Assembly: GCF_027352905.1 (NCBI RefSeq)
Contig: NZ_DAIEIF010000019.1
Span: forward strand, 1-64,000
Direction: 5' to 3'
DNA: 64,000 bases
Source: Acidocella sp.
GTDB lineage: Bacteria; Pseudomonadota; Alphaproteobacteria; Acetobacterales; Acetobacteraceae
In this document: in pieces, positions 52,122 through 62,500 of the stretch
Layout of the letters: each line of letters starts with the position of its first letter
Position numbering within the stretch: position 1 is the stretch's first letter
The notes under the pieces: model-generated
The model's input: the letters and a program-made list of their open reading frames with translations, nothing else
Database searches by the model: none
Told to the model about the DNA's origin: nothing
Translations under genes and position numbers: made by a program

Positions 52122-52137
52122 GGTCCAGACCAGGACC
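52122..52137 (+). promoter_or_regulatory. Hairpin in the rpsF leader
   Basis: GGTCC (52122-52126) and GGACC (52133-52137) pair around AGACCA, about 30 bases before the rpsF start and followed by CGGAGCTGATCC. S6:S18-responsive leaders occur in many bacteria, but I cannot confirm the consensus here. Confidence 0.3.
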
Positions 52138-52166
52138 GGAGCTGATCCAGCCAGAGGGAGACGCAT

Positions 52167-52640
52167 ATGCCGCTTTATGAAACCGTGGTGATCGCGCGCA
52201 GCGAGATCACCCAGGCCCAGGCCGACGCCGTGGCCGACGCCGCGATCCAGGTCATCGAGACCGATGGCGGCGCGCTGAAGAAGCGCGAATATTGGGGCCT
52301 GCGCCCGCTCGCCTACCGCATCAAGAAGAACCGCAAGGGCCATTACATGCTGCTCGGCCTGGACGCGCCCGCCGCCGCCATGCAGGAGATGGAGCGCCAG
52401 CTCAGCCTGCACGAGGACGTGCTGCGCTTCCTCACCGTGCGCGTCGAGGAGATCTCCGAGGAGCCCTCCGCCATCCTCTCCCGCAAATCCGATGAGCGGG
52501 ACCGCAATTTCCGTGGCCCCAAGCCGGCCGGCCGCTTCGAGAGCGGTCGTAAGCGCGGCTTCGATGAGCGTGAGGAATTCCGCGCGCGGGACGAATACCG
52601 CGCCGACCGTGACGAATTCAGTGTCGAGGAGGACGCCTGA
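52167..52640 (+). CDS. rpsF: 30S ribosomal protein S6
   Basis: A 157-residue S6 with the usual start [21 protein letters not shown] and [24 protein letters not shown]; a charged C-terminal extension rich in Arg, Asp and Glu follows, as in other alphaproteobacteria. GAGGGAG is seven bases before the ATG. The stop overlaps rpsR (TGATG). Confidence 0.97.
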   Translation: MPLYETVVIARSEITQAQADAVADAAIQVIETDGGALKKREYWGLRPLAYRIKKNRKGHYMLLGLDAPAAAMQEMERQLSLHEDVLRFLTVRVEEISEEPSAILSRKSDERDRNFRGPKPAGRFESGRKRGFDEREEFRARDEYRADRDEFSVEEDA

Positions 52641-52915
52641 TGTCCGAAACCAGCGAAACCGCGCCCGGCCTGCGCCGCCCCGCCGTGGGTGCCCGCCGCC
52701 CCTTCTTCCGCCGCAAGAAATCCTGCCCCTTCTCCGGTCCCGGCGCCCCGGCGATCGATTATAAGGATGTGCGGCTGCTCTCGCGCTTCCTCTCGGAGCG
52801 CGGCAAGATCGTGCCGTCGCGCATCACCGCCGTCTCCGGCAAGAAGCAGCGCGAGCTGGCGCGGGCGATCAAGCGCGCCCGCTTCCTGGCGCTGCTCCCC
52901 TATGTGCTTAACTGA
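52640..52915 (+). CDS. rpsR: 30S ribosomal protein S18
   Basis: A 91-residue S18: [35 protein letters not shown], the canonical motif [23 protein letters not shown] and the terminal LALLPYV. The N-terminal 20 residues are a typical variable tail. It starts on the last base of the rpsF stop, so translation is coupled. Confidence 0.97.
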   Translation: MSETSETAPGLRRPAVGARRPFFRRKKSCPFSGPGAPAIDYKDVRLLSRFLSERGKIVPSRITAVSGKKQRELARAIKRARFLALLPYVLN

Positions 52916-52927
52916 GGAGGGCGGATC

Positions 52928-53488
52928 ATGGCGAATGTCGATCTGATCCTGCTCCAGCGGGTCGAGAAGCTGGGGCAGATGGGCGATCTGGTGTCGGTGA
53001 AACCCGGCTACGCCCGCAATTTTTTGCTGCCGCAGGGCAAGGCGGTGCGCGCCACCCAGGCGAATAAGGAGCGGTTCGAGCGTGAGCGCGCCCAGCTCGA
53101 GGCCCAGAACCTCAAGCGCCGCGAGGAGGCCGAGCGCGTGGCCGAACGCGTCGCCGGGCTGACGGTGACGCTGATCCGCCAGGCCTCGGAATCCGGCGCG
53201 CTCTATGGTTCCGTCTCCAGCCACGATATCGCGGAGGCGGCCTCGGCGGCCGGGCTCAACATCGATCGCGGCCAGGTGCTGCTCGTCCACCCGATCAAGA
53301 CGCTCGGCATCTCCACCGTCCGCGTCGCGCTGCATCCGGAAGTCATCATCGAGGTGAGGGTCAACACCGCCCGCTCGCCGGAAGAGGCGGAGAAGCAGGC
53401 TCGCGGCGAGAGCATCGGCCGTGAGGAAGACGAACGGCCAGAGCTGGGGCCCCTCTTCGGCCAGGAGGAGGAAAGCCCGGCGGCGTGA
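52928..53488 (+). CDS. rplI: 50S ribosomal protein L9
   Basis: A 186-residue L9: [37 protein letters not shown] (rRNA-binding N-domain), a long connecting helix and a C-domain ending in a charged tail. GAGGAGGG precedes the ATG. Third gene of the rpsF-rpsR-rplI operon, followed by a strong terminator. Confidence 0.97.
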   Translation: MANVDLILLQRVEKLGQMGDLVSVKPGYARNFLLPQGKAVRATQANKERFERERAQLEAQNLKRREEAERVAERVAGLTVTLIRQASESGALYGSVSSHDIAEAASAAGLNIDRGQVLLVHPIKTLGISTVRVALHPEVIIEVRVNTARSPEEAEKQARGESIGREEDERPELGPLFGQEEESPAA

Positions 53489-53512
53489 GCGCCCGGCGGC
53501 CAGCGTGAAACA

Positions 53513-53539
53513 CCCCCGCGATTTTCGCGGGGGTTTTTT
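53513..53539 (+). terminator. Rho-independent terminator after rplI
   Basis: CCCCCGCG (53513-53520), loop ATTTT, CGCGGGGG (53526-53533), then six T (53534-53539). Perfect 8-bp GC stem with a T-tract, 24 bases after the L9 stop. Confidence 0.95.
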
Positions 53540-53609
53540 CTTGCCCGGATTGTCTTCCGGATTATTAATTGCCAATTTCCATAAGCTTTGGAATGAGGAG
53601 GCTGGCGCC

Positions 53610-54851
53610 ATGGGGCTGTACCGAAAGATTCTGGACTACTCCCTGACCCGGCTGGTGCGGCGCGGCGCCTTCACCGTCATCTGGCCGGATGGCTCGCGCT
53701 CCGAATATGGCGGCGCCCCCGGCTTCCGCGCCGGCATCGCCATCAAGGACGAGCGGACGCTCAAGCGTCTCGCCCTCAACCCCGCCTTGGCGCTGGGCGA
53801 GGCCTATATGGACGGCACGCTGGAACCGCTGGATGGCACCATTCACGACGTGCTCTCCGTGCTGATGGACAATCAGAACCATGTCCGCCTGCCCATCCTC
53901 ACCGTGGCGGAGAAGGCCCGCCTGGCGCTACGCCCCATTCTCCAGGCCAATAACGCCCTGCGCGCCCGGCGCAACGTCGCCCATCATTACGACCTCAACG
54001 GGCGGCTCTATTCCCTCTTTCTCGACCGCGACCGCCAGTATAGCTGCGCCTATTTCACCTCGGACGACATGACGCTGGAGGCGGCGCAGCTCGCCAAGAA
54101 GCGCCACATCGCCGCCAAGCTCAAGCTGGACCGCCCGGATCTGGAGGTGCTGGACATTGGCTGCGGCTGGGGCGGCATGGCCCTCACCCTGGCGCGGGAA
54201 TTCGGCGCGCGCGTCACCGGCATCACCCTTTCGGCGGAGCAGCTCGCCGCCGCCCGCGCCCGCGCCGCGGAGGAAGGCCTGGCGGAGCGGGTGAGCTTCG
54301 AGCTGATGGATTACCGGGCCATGCGCCGGCCCTTCGACCGCATCGTCTCGGTCGGCATGTTCGAGCATGTCGGCGCGCCCAACTACCTCACCTTCTTCAA
54401 AACCGTGAAGACCTGCCTCAAACCGGACGGGGTGGCGCTGATCCATTCCATCGGCCGGTTCGACGGGCCGGGCGCCACCAACCCCTGGATCGCCAAATAC
54501 ATCTTTCCCGGCGGCTATTCCCCCGCCCTCTCGGAGGTGCTGGGGCCGGTGGAAAAAGCCGGGCTCAAGACCACGGACATCGAAATCCTGCGCCTGCATT
54601 ACGCCAAGACGCTGTCCCATTGGCGCCGCCGCTTCGCCGCCAACCGCGACACCATCGCCACCATCTATGACGAGCGCTTCTGCCGGATGTTCGAGTTCTA
54701 TCTCTCCGGCTCGGAGCTGGCCTTCCGTCTCGCCGATCACATGAATTTCCAGATCCAGCTGGTGCGCGACCAGCACGCCCTGCCCCTCACGCGGGATTAC
54801 ATGGCCGAGGCGGAGCGCCAGGCCGCCCGCCTCACCCCGGCGGCGGAATGA
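53610..54851 (+). CDS. cfa: Cyclopropane-fatty-acyl-phospholipid synthase
   Basis: A 413-residue SAM-dependent enzyme that methylenates unsaturated fatty acids of membrane phospholipids. SAM loop VLDIGCGWGGMALTLA, MFEHVGAPNYLTFF and HSIGRFDGPGATNPWIAKYIFPGGY are family signatures; the N-terminal half holds the lipid-binding domain. ATG 53610 is preceded by AGGAGG; the longer open frame overlaps the rplI end. The stop overlaps the S49 peptidase start by four bases. Confidence 0.93.
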   Translation: MGLYRKILDYSLTRLVRRGAFTVIWPDGSRSEYGGAPGFRAGIAIKDERTLKRLALNPALALGEAYMDGTLEPLDGTIHDVLSVLMDNQNHVRLPILTVAEKARLALRPILQANNALRARRNVAHHYDLNGRLYSLFLDRDRQYSCAYFTSDDMTLEAAQLAKKRHIAAKLKLDRPDLEVLDIGCGWGGMALTLAREFGARVTGITLSAEQLAAARARAAEEGLAERVSFELMDYRAMRRPFDRIVSVGMFEHVGAPNYLTFFKTVKTCLKPDGVALIHSIGRFDGPGATNPWIAKYIFPGGYSPALSEVLGPVEKAGLKTTDIEILRLHYAKTLSHWRRRFAANRDTIATIYDERFCRMFEFYLSGSELAFRLADHMNFQIQLVRDQHALPLTRDYMAEAERQAARLTPAAE

Positions 54852-55642
54852 GGCTGCCCTTCACCCGGCCCAAAATCCCCGTCATCCAGCTGCGCGGCAT
54901 CATCGCCGCGCGGCCCGGCCTGCTCAATCTGGATGGATGCGCCCCGGCGCTGGAGCGCGGCTTCGCCTTGGCGCGCAAGCGCGGCCATCTCATCCTCGCC
55001 ATAGACAGCCCGGGCGGCTCGGCCACCCAGTCCGACCTCATCGGCCAGATGATCCGCCGCCAAGCCGAGACAAACAAAGTCGAGGTATCGGCGGTGATCG
55101 GCGATCTCGGCGCCTCCGGCGGATACTGGCTTGCCTGCGCGGCGGACCGCGTCTTCGCCTCGCGCCTGTCCATCGTCGGCTCCATCGGCGTCGTCTCGGA
55201 GGGGTTCGGCTTCGCCGATTTCATCCGCCGCCACGGCGTCGAGCGCCGGGTGCTGACGGCGGGCGAGCACAAGCGCCGCAACGACATCTTCGCCCCGCGC
55301 CGCCCGGAGGACGAGGCCTTCACCCAAGCCCTGCTCGACGAGGTGCATGAGATGTTCAAGGGCTGGGTCCGCGCCCGCCGCGGCGCCCGGCTGAGCGCGG
55401 ATGAAGCCCAGATTTTCGATGGCGGCTACATGCTGGGCGAGCGCGCCCGCGCGCTCGGCCTCATCGATGGCTTCGCCGATGTCGACCAGCTGGTGAAGGA
55501 GCTGGGCGGTGAGAAGGCAAGGCCCCTCTGGCTGCGCCCGCGCCCGCCGAGCGGCCTGCTGCGCCTGCTCATGCGCAACGCCGCCGAGGCCGCTTTGGAC
55601 GCGGCGGAGGAGCGCGCCGCCACGCCCACCCTTCTCGCATGA
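54848..55642 (+). CDS. S49-family serine peptidase (SppA/SohB-like)
   Basis: A 264-residue signal-peptide-peptidase-like protein. IDSPGGSATQSD, the catalytic Ser in LGASGGYWLACAADRV, VGSIGVV and the catalytic Lys in TAGEHKRR follow the SppA order. It lacks an obvious N-terminal membrane anchor, so it is either soluble or peripheral. Translationally coupled to cfa. Confidence 0.88.
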   Translation: MRLPFTRPKIPVIQLRGIIAARPGLLNLDGCAPALERGFALARKRGHLILAIDSPGGSATQSDLIGQMIRRQAETNKVEVSAVIGDLGASGGYWLACAADRVFASRLSIVGSIGVVSEGFGFADFIRRHGVERRVLTAGEHKRRNDIFAPRRPEDEAFTQALLDEVHEMFKGWVRARRGARLSADEAQIFDGGYMLGERARALGLIDGFADVDQLVKELGGEKARPLWLRPRPPSGLLRLLMRNAAEAALDAAEERAATPTLLA

Positions 55643-56416
55643 TCAGTCCAGCAGCGCCTCGAATTCCCCCACGTGGTCGTAATCCGGCATCAGCCGGGTG
55701 AGCGTGGCGTCCCGCCTGGTGGCGGGGTGGGTGTAGATCTCGGTGCGGCCCTCGGGCAGATTGGCGAGTATCCGCTCGATGCGCGCGCGGGTCATCCGGC
55801 CGGACCATTTGAGGCCGAACACCTGGTCCGGCACCTCCAGCCCCCGCGCCTGCCAGCGCAACAGCCGCGTCCAGGCATAAAGCGCGCGGTCGCCCCAGCC
55901 CACCCGCGCCCCCAGCGCCGCCATCACCCCCGGCGGCTCGGCGGGCACGCGCAGCCGCCTCAGCCCGTAACGGCGGCCGGTCTCGATCATCATCCGGGCG
56001 ATGGTCGGGTGCAGGAGAAAATGCTTATGCGCGTCGGCATGGTGCAATGCGAGGCCGGTGGCGGCGAAGGCGGCGAATTGCGCCTCGATCTCGGCCCGCA
56101 ATTCCCGCCGCGCGGCGGGGGAGAAAAAATACCGCGCGCCCAGCCGGGCCTGGCTGCCGGAAAACCGGCCATCCGGCCCGGTGATATGGGACAGGCGGGC
56201 ATGGCCCAGCGCCGAATCCCCCTCCACCAGCACCAGATGCAGCCCCACCTTCAACCCCGGCAGATCCCGCGCCCGGCGCACCGCATCCGCCGCCGCCGGG
56301 GCGGCCACCATCAGGCTGGCCTGGCTCAGCCGCCCGCGCCGGTGCGCCTGCTCCACCGCCTCGTTGACCGCTTCCGTCAATCCGAAATCATCGGCGGAGA
56401 AAACGACCTCGCGCAA
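55643..56416 (-). CDS. hpnK: Hopanoid biosynthesis-associated protein HpnK (YdjC/ChbG family)
   Basis: A 257-residue carbohydrate-deacetylase-like protein: metal motif FSADDFGLTEAVNEA, GLHLVLVEG, and HHADAHKHFLLHP (metal His pair). The LHADAHKH style and length fit HpnK, found with hopanoid genes; no other hopanoid gene is in the window. I take the TTG at 56416, just after the upstream stop; the open frame to 56581 would overlap the DUF1178 gene. Its stop abuts that of the convergent S49 peptidase gene. Confidence 0.82.
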   Translation of the reverse strand: MREVVFSADDFGLTEAVNEAVEQAHRRGRLSQASLMVAAPAAADAVRRARDLPGLKVGLHLVLVEGDSALGHARLSHITGPDGRFSGSQARLGARYFFSPAARRELRAEIEAQFAAFAATGLALHHADAHKHFLLHPTIARMMIETGRRYGLRRLRVPAEPPGVMAALGARVGWGDRALYAWTRLLRWQARGLEVPDQVFGLKWSGRMTRARIERILANLPEGRTEIYTHPATRRDATLTRLMPDYDHVGEFEALLD

Positions 56417-56420
56417 GGGG

Positions 56421-56909
56421 TCAGCTATCGTTGCGCGGCACCCAGGGGATGCGGGCGAAGGCGATGCCGTCCTCGGCCAGGCCCTCGGCCTCCTCCGGGG
56501 AGCTTTCGCCGTAAATGCCGCGGGCCGGCGCCTCGCCATAATGGATGCGCCGCGCCTCCTCGGCGAAATCCGCGCCGACATAGTCGCAATTCTTCTCCAC
56601 CTCTTCGCGCAAGGCGCGCAGCGCCGTCCGCACGGCGTCGGGCATCGCCCCGCCCGCCGCCTGGGCCAGGGCCGGCACCGCCGTGCGCGGCGGCGGGGTT
56701 TCGGGCGTCTCCGCGGCAGGCGGGGGGGAGGCGCGCCGCCCGCCCTTGCGGGGGATGGCGGGCGCCATCAGCGCGCGCGCCACCTGGGTGCCGCCGCAGG
56801 CCGGGCAGGTCACCAGCCCGGTCCGCGCCTGGGTCTCGAACCCCTCGCTGTTCTGGAACCAGCCGTCGAATTCATGCCCGGCGGCGCAGCGCAGCTGATA
56901 ATGGATCAT
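56421..56909 (-). CDS. DUF1178 family protein
   Basis: A 162-residue protein with a zinc-ribbon N-terminus (MIHYQLRCAAGHEFDGWFQNS, then VTCPACGG), a proline/alanine-rich linker and the conserved C-terminal part (NCDYVGADFAEEARRIHYGE, RGIYGESSPEEAEGL). Widespread in alphaproteobacteria; function unknown. It overlaps grxC by four bases and is part of the grxC-DUF1178-hpnK run. Confidence 0.9.
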   Translation of the reverse strand: MIHYQLRCAAGHEFDGWFQNSEGFETQARTGLVTCPACGGTQVARALMAPAIPRKGGRRASPPPAAETPETPPPRTAVPALAQAAGGAMPDAVRTALRALREEVEKNCDYVGADFAEEARRIHYGEAPARGIYGESSPEEAEGLAEDGIAFARIPWVPRNDS

Positions 56910-57166
56910 GGCCCCGCCAGCAGCGCGTCCAGCTTGCCCGCGCGTTCCAGCGTCAGCAAATCGTCGCTGCCGCCGATATGCCGCCCGCCGATGAAGATCT
57001 GCGGCACGGTGGTGCGGCCGCCCGAACGCTCTATCGCCTCCGCCCGGGCGGGGGAGCCCTGCGGAGCGCTGATTTCCTTGAAATTCGCCCCCTTCTCGCG
57101 CAGCAGCGCGAGAGCCCGTGCGCAATAGGGGCAATAGGGTTGGGTATAAACTTCAATATCCGCCAT
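56906..57166 (-). CDS. grxC: Glutaredoxin 3
   Basis: An 86-residue glutaredoxin with the redox pair C12-P-Y-C15, the cis-Pro segment TTVPQIFIGG and the GSDDL glutathione site. Reduces disulfides with glutathione in the cytoplasm. Coupled to the DUF1178 gene through an ATGA overlap. Confidence 0.95.
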   Translation of the reverse strand: MADIEVYTQPYCPYCARALALLREKGANFKEISAPQGSPARAEAIERSGGRTTVPQIFIGGRHIGGSDDLLTLERAGKLDALLAGP

Positions 57167-57228
57167 TCCTGTCCAATACCCAAGACGCCATCAAAAGCAA
57201 GGCGGCCAAAGCCCCGCATAAATCCGGC

Positions 57229-57950
57229 CTATTGCAGGCGCGGGTCAGCCACGCGCGCAACGGTGAGCACCTCCACCGCCACCGCCCCGGCGTCCCGCAG
57301 CGCCAGGGCGCATTGATGCGCCGTCGCGCCGATGGTCATCACGTCATCCACCAGCAGCACCCGCTTGCCGGCGAGCCGGGCGGCGGGATGGGCATGGATC
57401 GCGCCCGCGAGCTCGGCCTGGCGCTCGGCCATTCCCAGCCCCTCCAATTCCCGGGTGGGCCGCGCGCGGGTGAGCGCATCCAGCGCCAGGGGCCGCCCGG
57501 TGAGCCGGGCGAGGCCGATGGCGAGCTGCGCCGCCTGGTTGTAGCGCCGCCGCCGCAGCCGCGCGGGGTGCAGCGGCACCGGCACCAGCAGATCCGCGGC
57601 TTGCAGCATGGCCTCGCCGGGGCGGCGCATCAGCCGGGCCAGCCCCTGGGCCGCCTCGCTCTGGTCGCCATATTTCAAGGGCAGGATCATGCGACGGGCC
57701 GTGTCGTCATAGCGCAGCGCCGCGCGGGCCCGGTCATAGGCCGGGGCGAGGCGGCGCAGCACGCGCAAACGCCGCCCTCCAGCGCGAAGGGGAACGGCAC
57801 GCCGCAGCGCTCGCAAAGCGGCGCGGTGATGAACTCGGCCTTGCTGAAACATTTGGCGCAGAATTGCCCCTCCGCCTCCACCGTCTCCGAGCAGGCGAGA
57901 CAAGAGGGCGGCAGCACGCTATCCAAAATCCAGCGGAACAGGGGTTTCAT
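57229..57950 (-). pseudogene. comF: ComF-like phosphoribosyltransferase with a frameshift near 57743-57746
   Basis: Frame 1 (from 57950) encodes the double zinc ribbon: CLAC, CAKC, CERC and CACC. Frame 2 carries PAYDRARAALRYDDTARRM, the PRTase core VPVPLHPARLRRRRYNQA and the PRPP loop VLLVDDVMTIGATAH to the stop at 57229. One additional C in the run of four at 57743-57746 would join them as AASPPAYDRA, so the break is a single-base loss in a homopolymer, either real or a read error. The ATG shares bases with the ATG of the divergent methyltransferase gene. ComF proteins act in DNA uptake or recycling. Confidence 0.8.
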
Positions 57951-58728
57951 GGTTCAGCCGATCTTCGATTTCAATGCGATGGTGAAACACCGGGAGCGGG
58001 CGGCGGCGCGGTTGGCCACGATCGCCCCGGTGCTGGCGGATCTCACGGAGCGGCTGCTCGGCCGGCTGGCCTACACCAGCCGCCGCTTCACCCGCGCGCT
58101 CGATTTCGGCGGGCGGGGCGCGGTCGCCCCGGCGCTCATCCGGCGCGGCCTGCTCGTGGATAGCGCCGATTTCTCTCCCGCCTTGGCGGCGGGGGCGGGC
58201 GGGAGGCCCCTCATTCTCCCCGGCCCGGACGATTTCGGGCTGGAAGCGGGGCGGTATGATCTCGTCATCGCTCCGTTCTCGCTGCATGGGCTGGATGATC
58301 TGCCGGGCGCGCTCATCCAGCTCCGCCGGGCGATGAAGCCGGAGGGGCTGCTGCTCGCCAGCCTGCCGGCGCTGGGCACGCTGCACGAGCTGCGCCTCGC
58401 CTTGCTGGAGGCCGAGGAGGAGCTGACCGGCAAGGTCAGCCCGCGCGTCTCGCCCTTTCCGGAATTGCGGGATTGCGCGGCGCTGCTCCAGCGCGCCGGC
58501 TTCGCCCTGCCGGTCGCGGATATCGAGGAGCTGGAGTTTCTGTACGCCAGCCCGCTCGCCTTGCTGCATGAGCTGCGGGACGCGGGCGAGACCAACGCTC
58601 TGGCCGGGCGCAGCCGGGTCATCCCCCCGCGCGCCCTCTTCGCCGCCGCCCTGGCGCGCATGCCCCGCCGGGAGGGGCGGCTGGCCGCGCGGCTGCGCAT
58701 GGCGGTGCTCACCGGCTGGTCCTCATAA
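57949..58728 (+). CDS. SAM-dependent methyltransferase (BioC/NDUFAF5-like)
   Basis: A 259-residue class I methyltransferase-like protein: FDFNAMVKHRERAAARL at the N-terminus, ALDFGGRGAVAP as the SAM loop, YDLVIAPFSLHGLDDLPGAL and MKPEGLLLASLPAL. The family is usually placed beside comF and grxC in alphaproteobacteria. AGGGG lies six bases before the ATG. Possible complex I assembly or hydroxylation role by analogy with NDUFAF5; substrate not evident. Confidence 0.85.
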   Translation: MVQPIFDFNAMVKHRERAAARLATIAPVLADLTERLLGRLAYTSRRFTRALDFGGRGAVAPALIRRGLLVDSADFSPALAAGAGGRPLILPGPDDFGLEAGRYDLVIAPFSLHGLDDLPGALIQLRRAMKPEGLLLASLPALGTLHELRLALLEAEEELTGKVSPRVSPFPELRDCAALLQRAGFALPVADIEELEFLYASPLALLHELRDAGETNALAGRSRVIPPRALFAAALARMPRREGRLAARLRMAVLTGWSS

Positions 58729-59478
58729 CAGCCCCGCCTTGCGGAAGCTCACCCAGCGGCCATTCCCCACCACCACGTGGTCATGCAGCACCACGGAAAG
58801 AGCGCTGGCGGCGCGCTTGATCTCGCGGGTCATCACGATGTCCTCCTCGGAGGGGGAGGGGTCCCCGCTGGGGTGGTTATGGACGAGGATGATGGCGGTC
58901 GAGCCCAATTCGAGCGCCCGCTTCACCACCTCGCGCGGGTAGACGGGCGTGTGATTCACCGTGCCGGTGGCCTGGGGGCTATCGGCGAGCAGGCGGTTGC
59001 GGTTGTCGAGATAGAGAACGCGGAATTGCTCGACCTTCTCCCGCGCCAGCACCGCCTGGAGATATTCCATCAGGCGCTCCCAATTGCTGAGCACGGGGCG
59101 GTAGAGCACCTCCGCCTTGGCGAGGCGCTGGGCCGCCGCCTGCACCAGCTTCAGCGCCGCCACGCCCGCCTGGCCCAGCCCCTCCACCCCCAGCAACTCC
59201 GGCACCGGGGCGGAGATGGCGTTGGCATAGGAGCCGAATTTCGCGAGCAGCGCCCGGGCGATGGGCTTGGTGTCACGCCGGGGCAGGGCGAGAAACAGGG
59301 TCATCTCGATCAGCTCATGGTCGGCGAGCGCCTCCGGTCCGGCGGTGAGAAACCGCGCCCGCAGCCGGCCCCGGTGCCCCTCAACCCCCAGGGATTGCGG
59401 GGCGGGGCGGATCTCGGGCGACAACGCGTCCAGCATCGCCGCCTCCGCAAACCCCCCTGCCGCCTGACGTTTCTTCAT
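58723..59478 (-). CDS. radC: RadC-family JAB-domain protein
   Basis: A 251-residue protein with a helix-hairpin-helix-like N-terminal part (LLGVEGLGQAGVAALK) and the JAMM metal site HNHPSGDPSPSEED. Despite its name, a role in DNA repair is unproven. I start at ATG 59478; a later ATG at 59436 is possible. The 3' end overlaps the convergent methyltransferase gene by six bases, and the promoter lies in the AT-rich gap 59479-59541. Confidence 0.9.
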   Translation of the reverse strand: MKKRQAAGGFAEAAMLDALSPEIRPAPQSLGVEGHRGRLRARFLTAGPEALADHELIEMTLFLALPRRDTKPIARALLAKFGSYANAISAPVPELLGVEGLGQAGVAALKLVQAAAQRLAKAEVLYRPVLSNWERLMEYLQAVLAREKVEQFRVLYLDNRNRLLADSPQATGTVNHTPVYPREVVKRALELGSTAIILVHNHPSGDPSPSEEDIVMTREIKRAASALSVVLHDHVVVGNGRWVSFRKAGLL

Positions 59479-59541
59479 GCCTGGTAAAAATAGCACAAAA
59501 TTTCACGCATCATAAGAAATTTTTATACAAACCTAAACTAT

Positions 59542-62500
59542 TTAAGCTTCATTATCGCCTTTTGCTTCGCCCGGAGCGTGTTCGCCACTCAACACCAGAT
59601 AAACCGCCGGCACAACGAAAATGGTGAACAGCGTGCCGATGGCAAGCCCCCCCGCGATCACCATCCCCATGGCATAGCGCGAGGCCGCCCCCGCCCCGCT
59701 CGCGAAGATCAGCGGCAACACCCCCACCACCATCGCCGCCGTCGTCATCAAAATCGGGCGCAAACGGATATTGGCGGCGTATTCGATCGCGGCGCGCTTG
59801 CCCATGCCGCGCTGGCGCGCCTCGTTCGCCACCTCGGTCATCAGGATGCCATGCTTGGAGACCAGGCCCATCAGCGTCACCAGCCCGACCTCGGTGTAGA
59901 TGTTGAGGCTCAGCCCGTAGAAGCCGACATAGATGAACACCATCGCCCCGGCGATGGACATCGGCACCGAGACGAGGATGATGAAGGGGTCGCGGAAGGA
60001 ATTGAACAGGGCGGCGAGCGCCAGGAAAATGATGATCACCGCGAAGACGAAGGTGAAGATGAAGGCGCTGCTGGTCTGGACGAACTGGCGCATCGGCCCG
60101 CCATAATCTAGGCTGTCCTCGGGCCGCAGGGTCCGCCCGGCCAGGCCGCGCAGCGTGGCGAGCGCGTCCGCCTCCGCCACGCCGGGCGCCGCCACGCCCT
60201 GGATGGTGGCGGAATTCTGCTGCTGGAAGTGGTTGAGCGTCTCGGGGATCACGCTCTGCCGGATGGTGGCGATGGCGGCGAGCGGCACATTGATGCCATT
60301 GGCGGAGAGCACGTAATAATTTTCGAGATCGGCGACATTCAGCCGCGCCCGCCGCTCGGTCTGGGGGATCACCTTATAAGACCGGCCATCCAGATCGAAA
60401 TAATTGACATAGCCGCCGCCCAGCGCCTGGCTCAGCGCCGCGCCCACATCGCTCATGCTCAGCCCCAGCGCCGCGGCCTTGTCGCGGTCCACCACCACCG
60501 TCGCCTGGGGCTGGTCGAGCTTGAGGTCGCTTTGCAGAAAGATGAATTTCCCGCTCTTCAGCGCCGCCGCCAGCAAGGCCTGGGATTCCGGGTAGAGCTG
60601 GCCGAAGCCGCCAGTGCTCTTGATAACGAACTGCACCGGCAGGCCGGACGCGCCGGGCAAGGCGGGGATGGGAAAGGCGACGACCTGCTGCCCCGCATCC
60701 ACCTCGTTGGCGGTCTGCTGCATCAGGGTCTGCAACCGCGGCGCGGGCCGCCGCGTCCCCCAGGGCTTCAGCACCGCCCCCAATATGTTCGTCCCCGGCA
60801 CGTCGATCTGGAAGGTGTCGCTCACATCCGGATAGGCGAGCAGCGCCGCGTTGAGATGCGTGTCCCACATTGCCCGCTGGCTGATGGTGGCATCCGGCGC
60901 CGAGGTGCTGGCGAGCAGCACCACGCCCTGATCCTCCTGCGGCGCCAGCTCTGCCGCGGCGCCCTGGACGAGAAAATAAATGCTGGCCAGCACCAGCGCG
61001 GCAAAGACGAGCGTGACCGGCAGCGTCTCCAGGCTCGCCTCCAACAGCCTCGTATAGGCGCGGTGCAGCCGGGCGAAGCCCGCGTCGATCGCGTTGATCA
61101 GCCGGCCCTCCCAATTCGGCTGGGCGCGGTCGATATGGCGGAGAAACCGCGCGCTCAGCATCGGCGTCAGGGTCAGCGCCACCACCGCCGAGATCGTCAC
61201 CGCCCCCGCCAGGGTCAGGGCGAATTCGGTGAACAGCGCGCCGGTGAGGCCGGTTTGGAAGGCGATGGGCACATAGACCGCGATCAACACCACCGTCATC
61301 GCCACGATCGGCCCGCCCAGCTCCGCCGCCGCCATGCGCGCCGCCCGCGCCGGGCGCTCGCCGAGATCGAGATGGCGGTGGACGTTTTCCACCACGATGA
61401 TCGCGTCATCCACCACCAGGCCGATCGCCAGCACCAGCGCCAGCAGGGTGAGCAGGTTGATGGAGAAGCCCAGCGCCGCCATCATCCCGAACGTGCCGAT
61501 CAGCGAGAGCGGGATCGCCACCACCGGGATCAGCACCGAGCGGGGCGAGCCGAGAAAGGCGAACACCACCAGCGTGACGATCAGCAGCGCCTCCACCAGC
61601 GAGGCCGCCACCTCGCGGATGGAGGCGTGCACGAACACGGTGGAATCATAGACGACACGGCCTTCGAGCCCGGTCGGCAGATTGGCCTCGATCTGCGGCA
61701 TGACCCGGCGGATGCCGCCGATGACGGCGAGCAGATTGGCCTGCGGCGCCACCTTGATGCCGATATAGACCCCCGCCTTGTTGTTGAAGGTCACGTGCTG
61801 CTCATAGCTGTCGGCGCCCAGCTCCACGCTCGCCACGTCCCGCAGGCGGATCAGCGCGCCGTTCTGCTGGCGCAGGATGAGCTGGCGGAATTCCTCCGGG
61901 CTGTGCAGGCCGGTGGTGGCGTCCAGGCTCACCTGCGTCATCGTCCCCTTGGTGTTGCCAAGGGCGGAGATGAAATCATTGGCCGCGAGGGCGTTCCACA
62001 CATCGGTGGGGGTGAGGCCGAAGGAGGCGAGCTTGCGCGGGTCGAGCCAGATGCGCATCGCGTAATTCTGCCCGCCGAGAATCTCGGCCGTCTGCACCCC
62101 CGCCACCGCCTGCAATTGCGGCTGGACGACGCGGGTGATGTAGTCGGTGATCTGGTTGGCCCTCAGCGCCGTGCTGCGGAAGCCGATATACATGGCGTCC
62201 ACCTCCTGGCCCACGGCCAGGGTGATCACCGGCTGCTGCGTGCCGGAGGGCAGCTGGTTGAGCACCGAGTTCACCCGCGCGGAAATCTCGCTCAGCGCCG
62301 CGTCCGGGTTGTGGTTCAGCACCAGGTTGACCGTGATGGTGGAGAGGCTGGTCTGGCTGGTGGAGGTCATGTAGTCGATCCCGCTCACCTGGGCGATGGC
62401 GTTTTCCAGCGGCGTGGTGACGAAACCGGCGATGGTGGCGGGAGCCGCGCCGGGATAGGTGGTGCTGACGGTGATGACCGCGTTCTCGGTCTGCGGGAAT

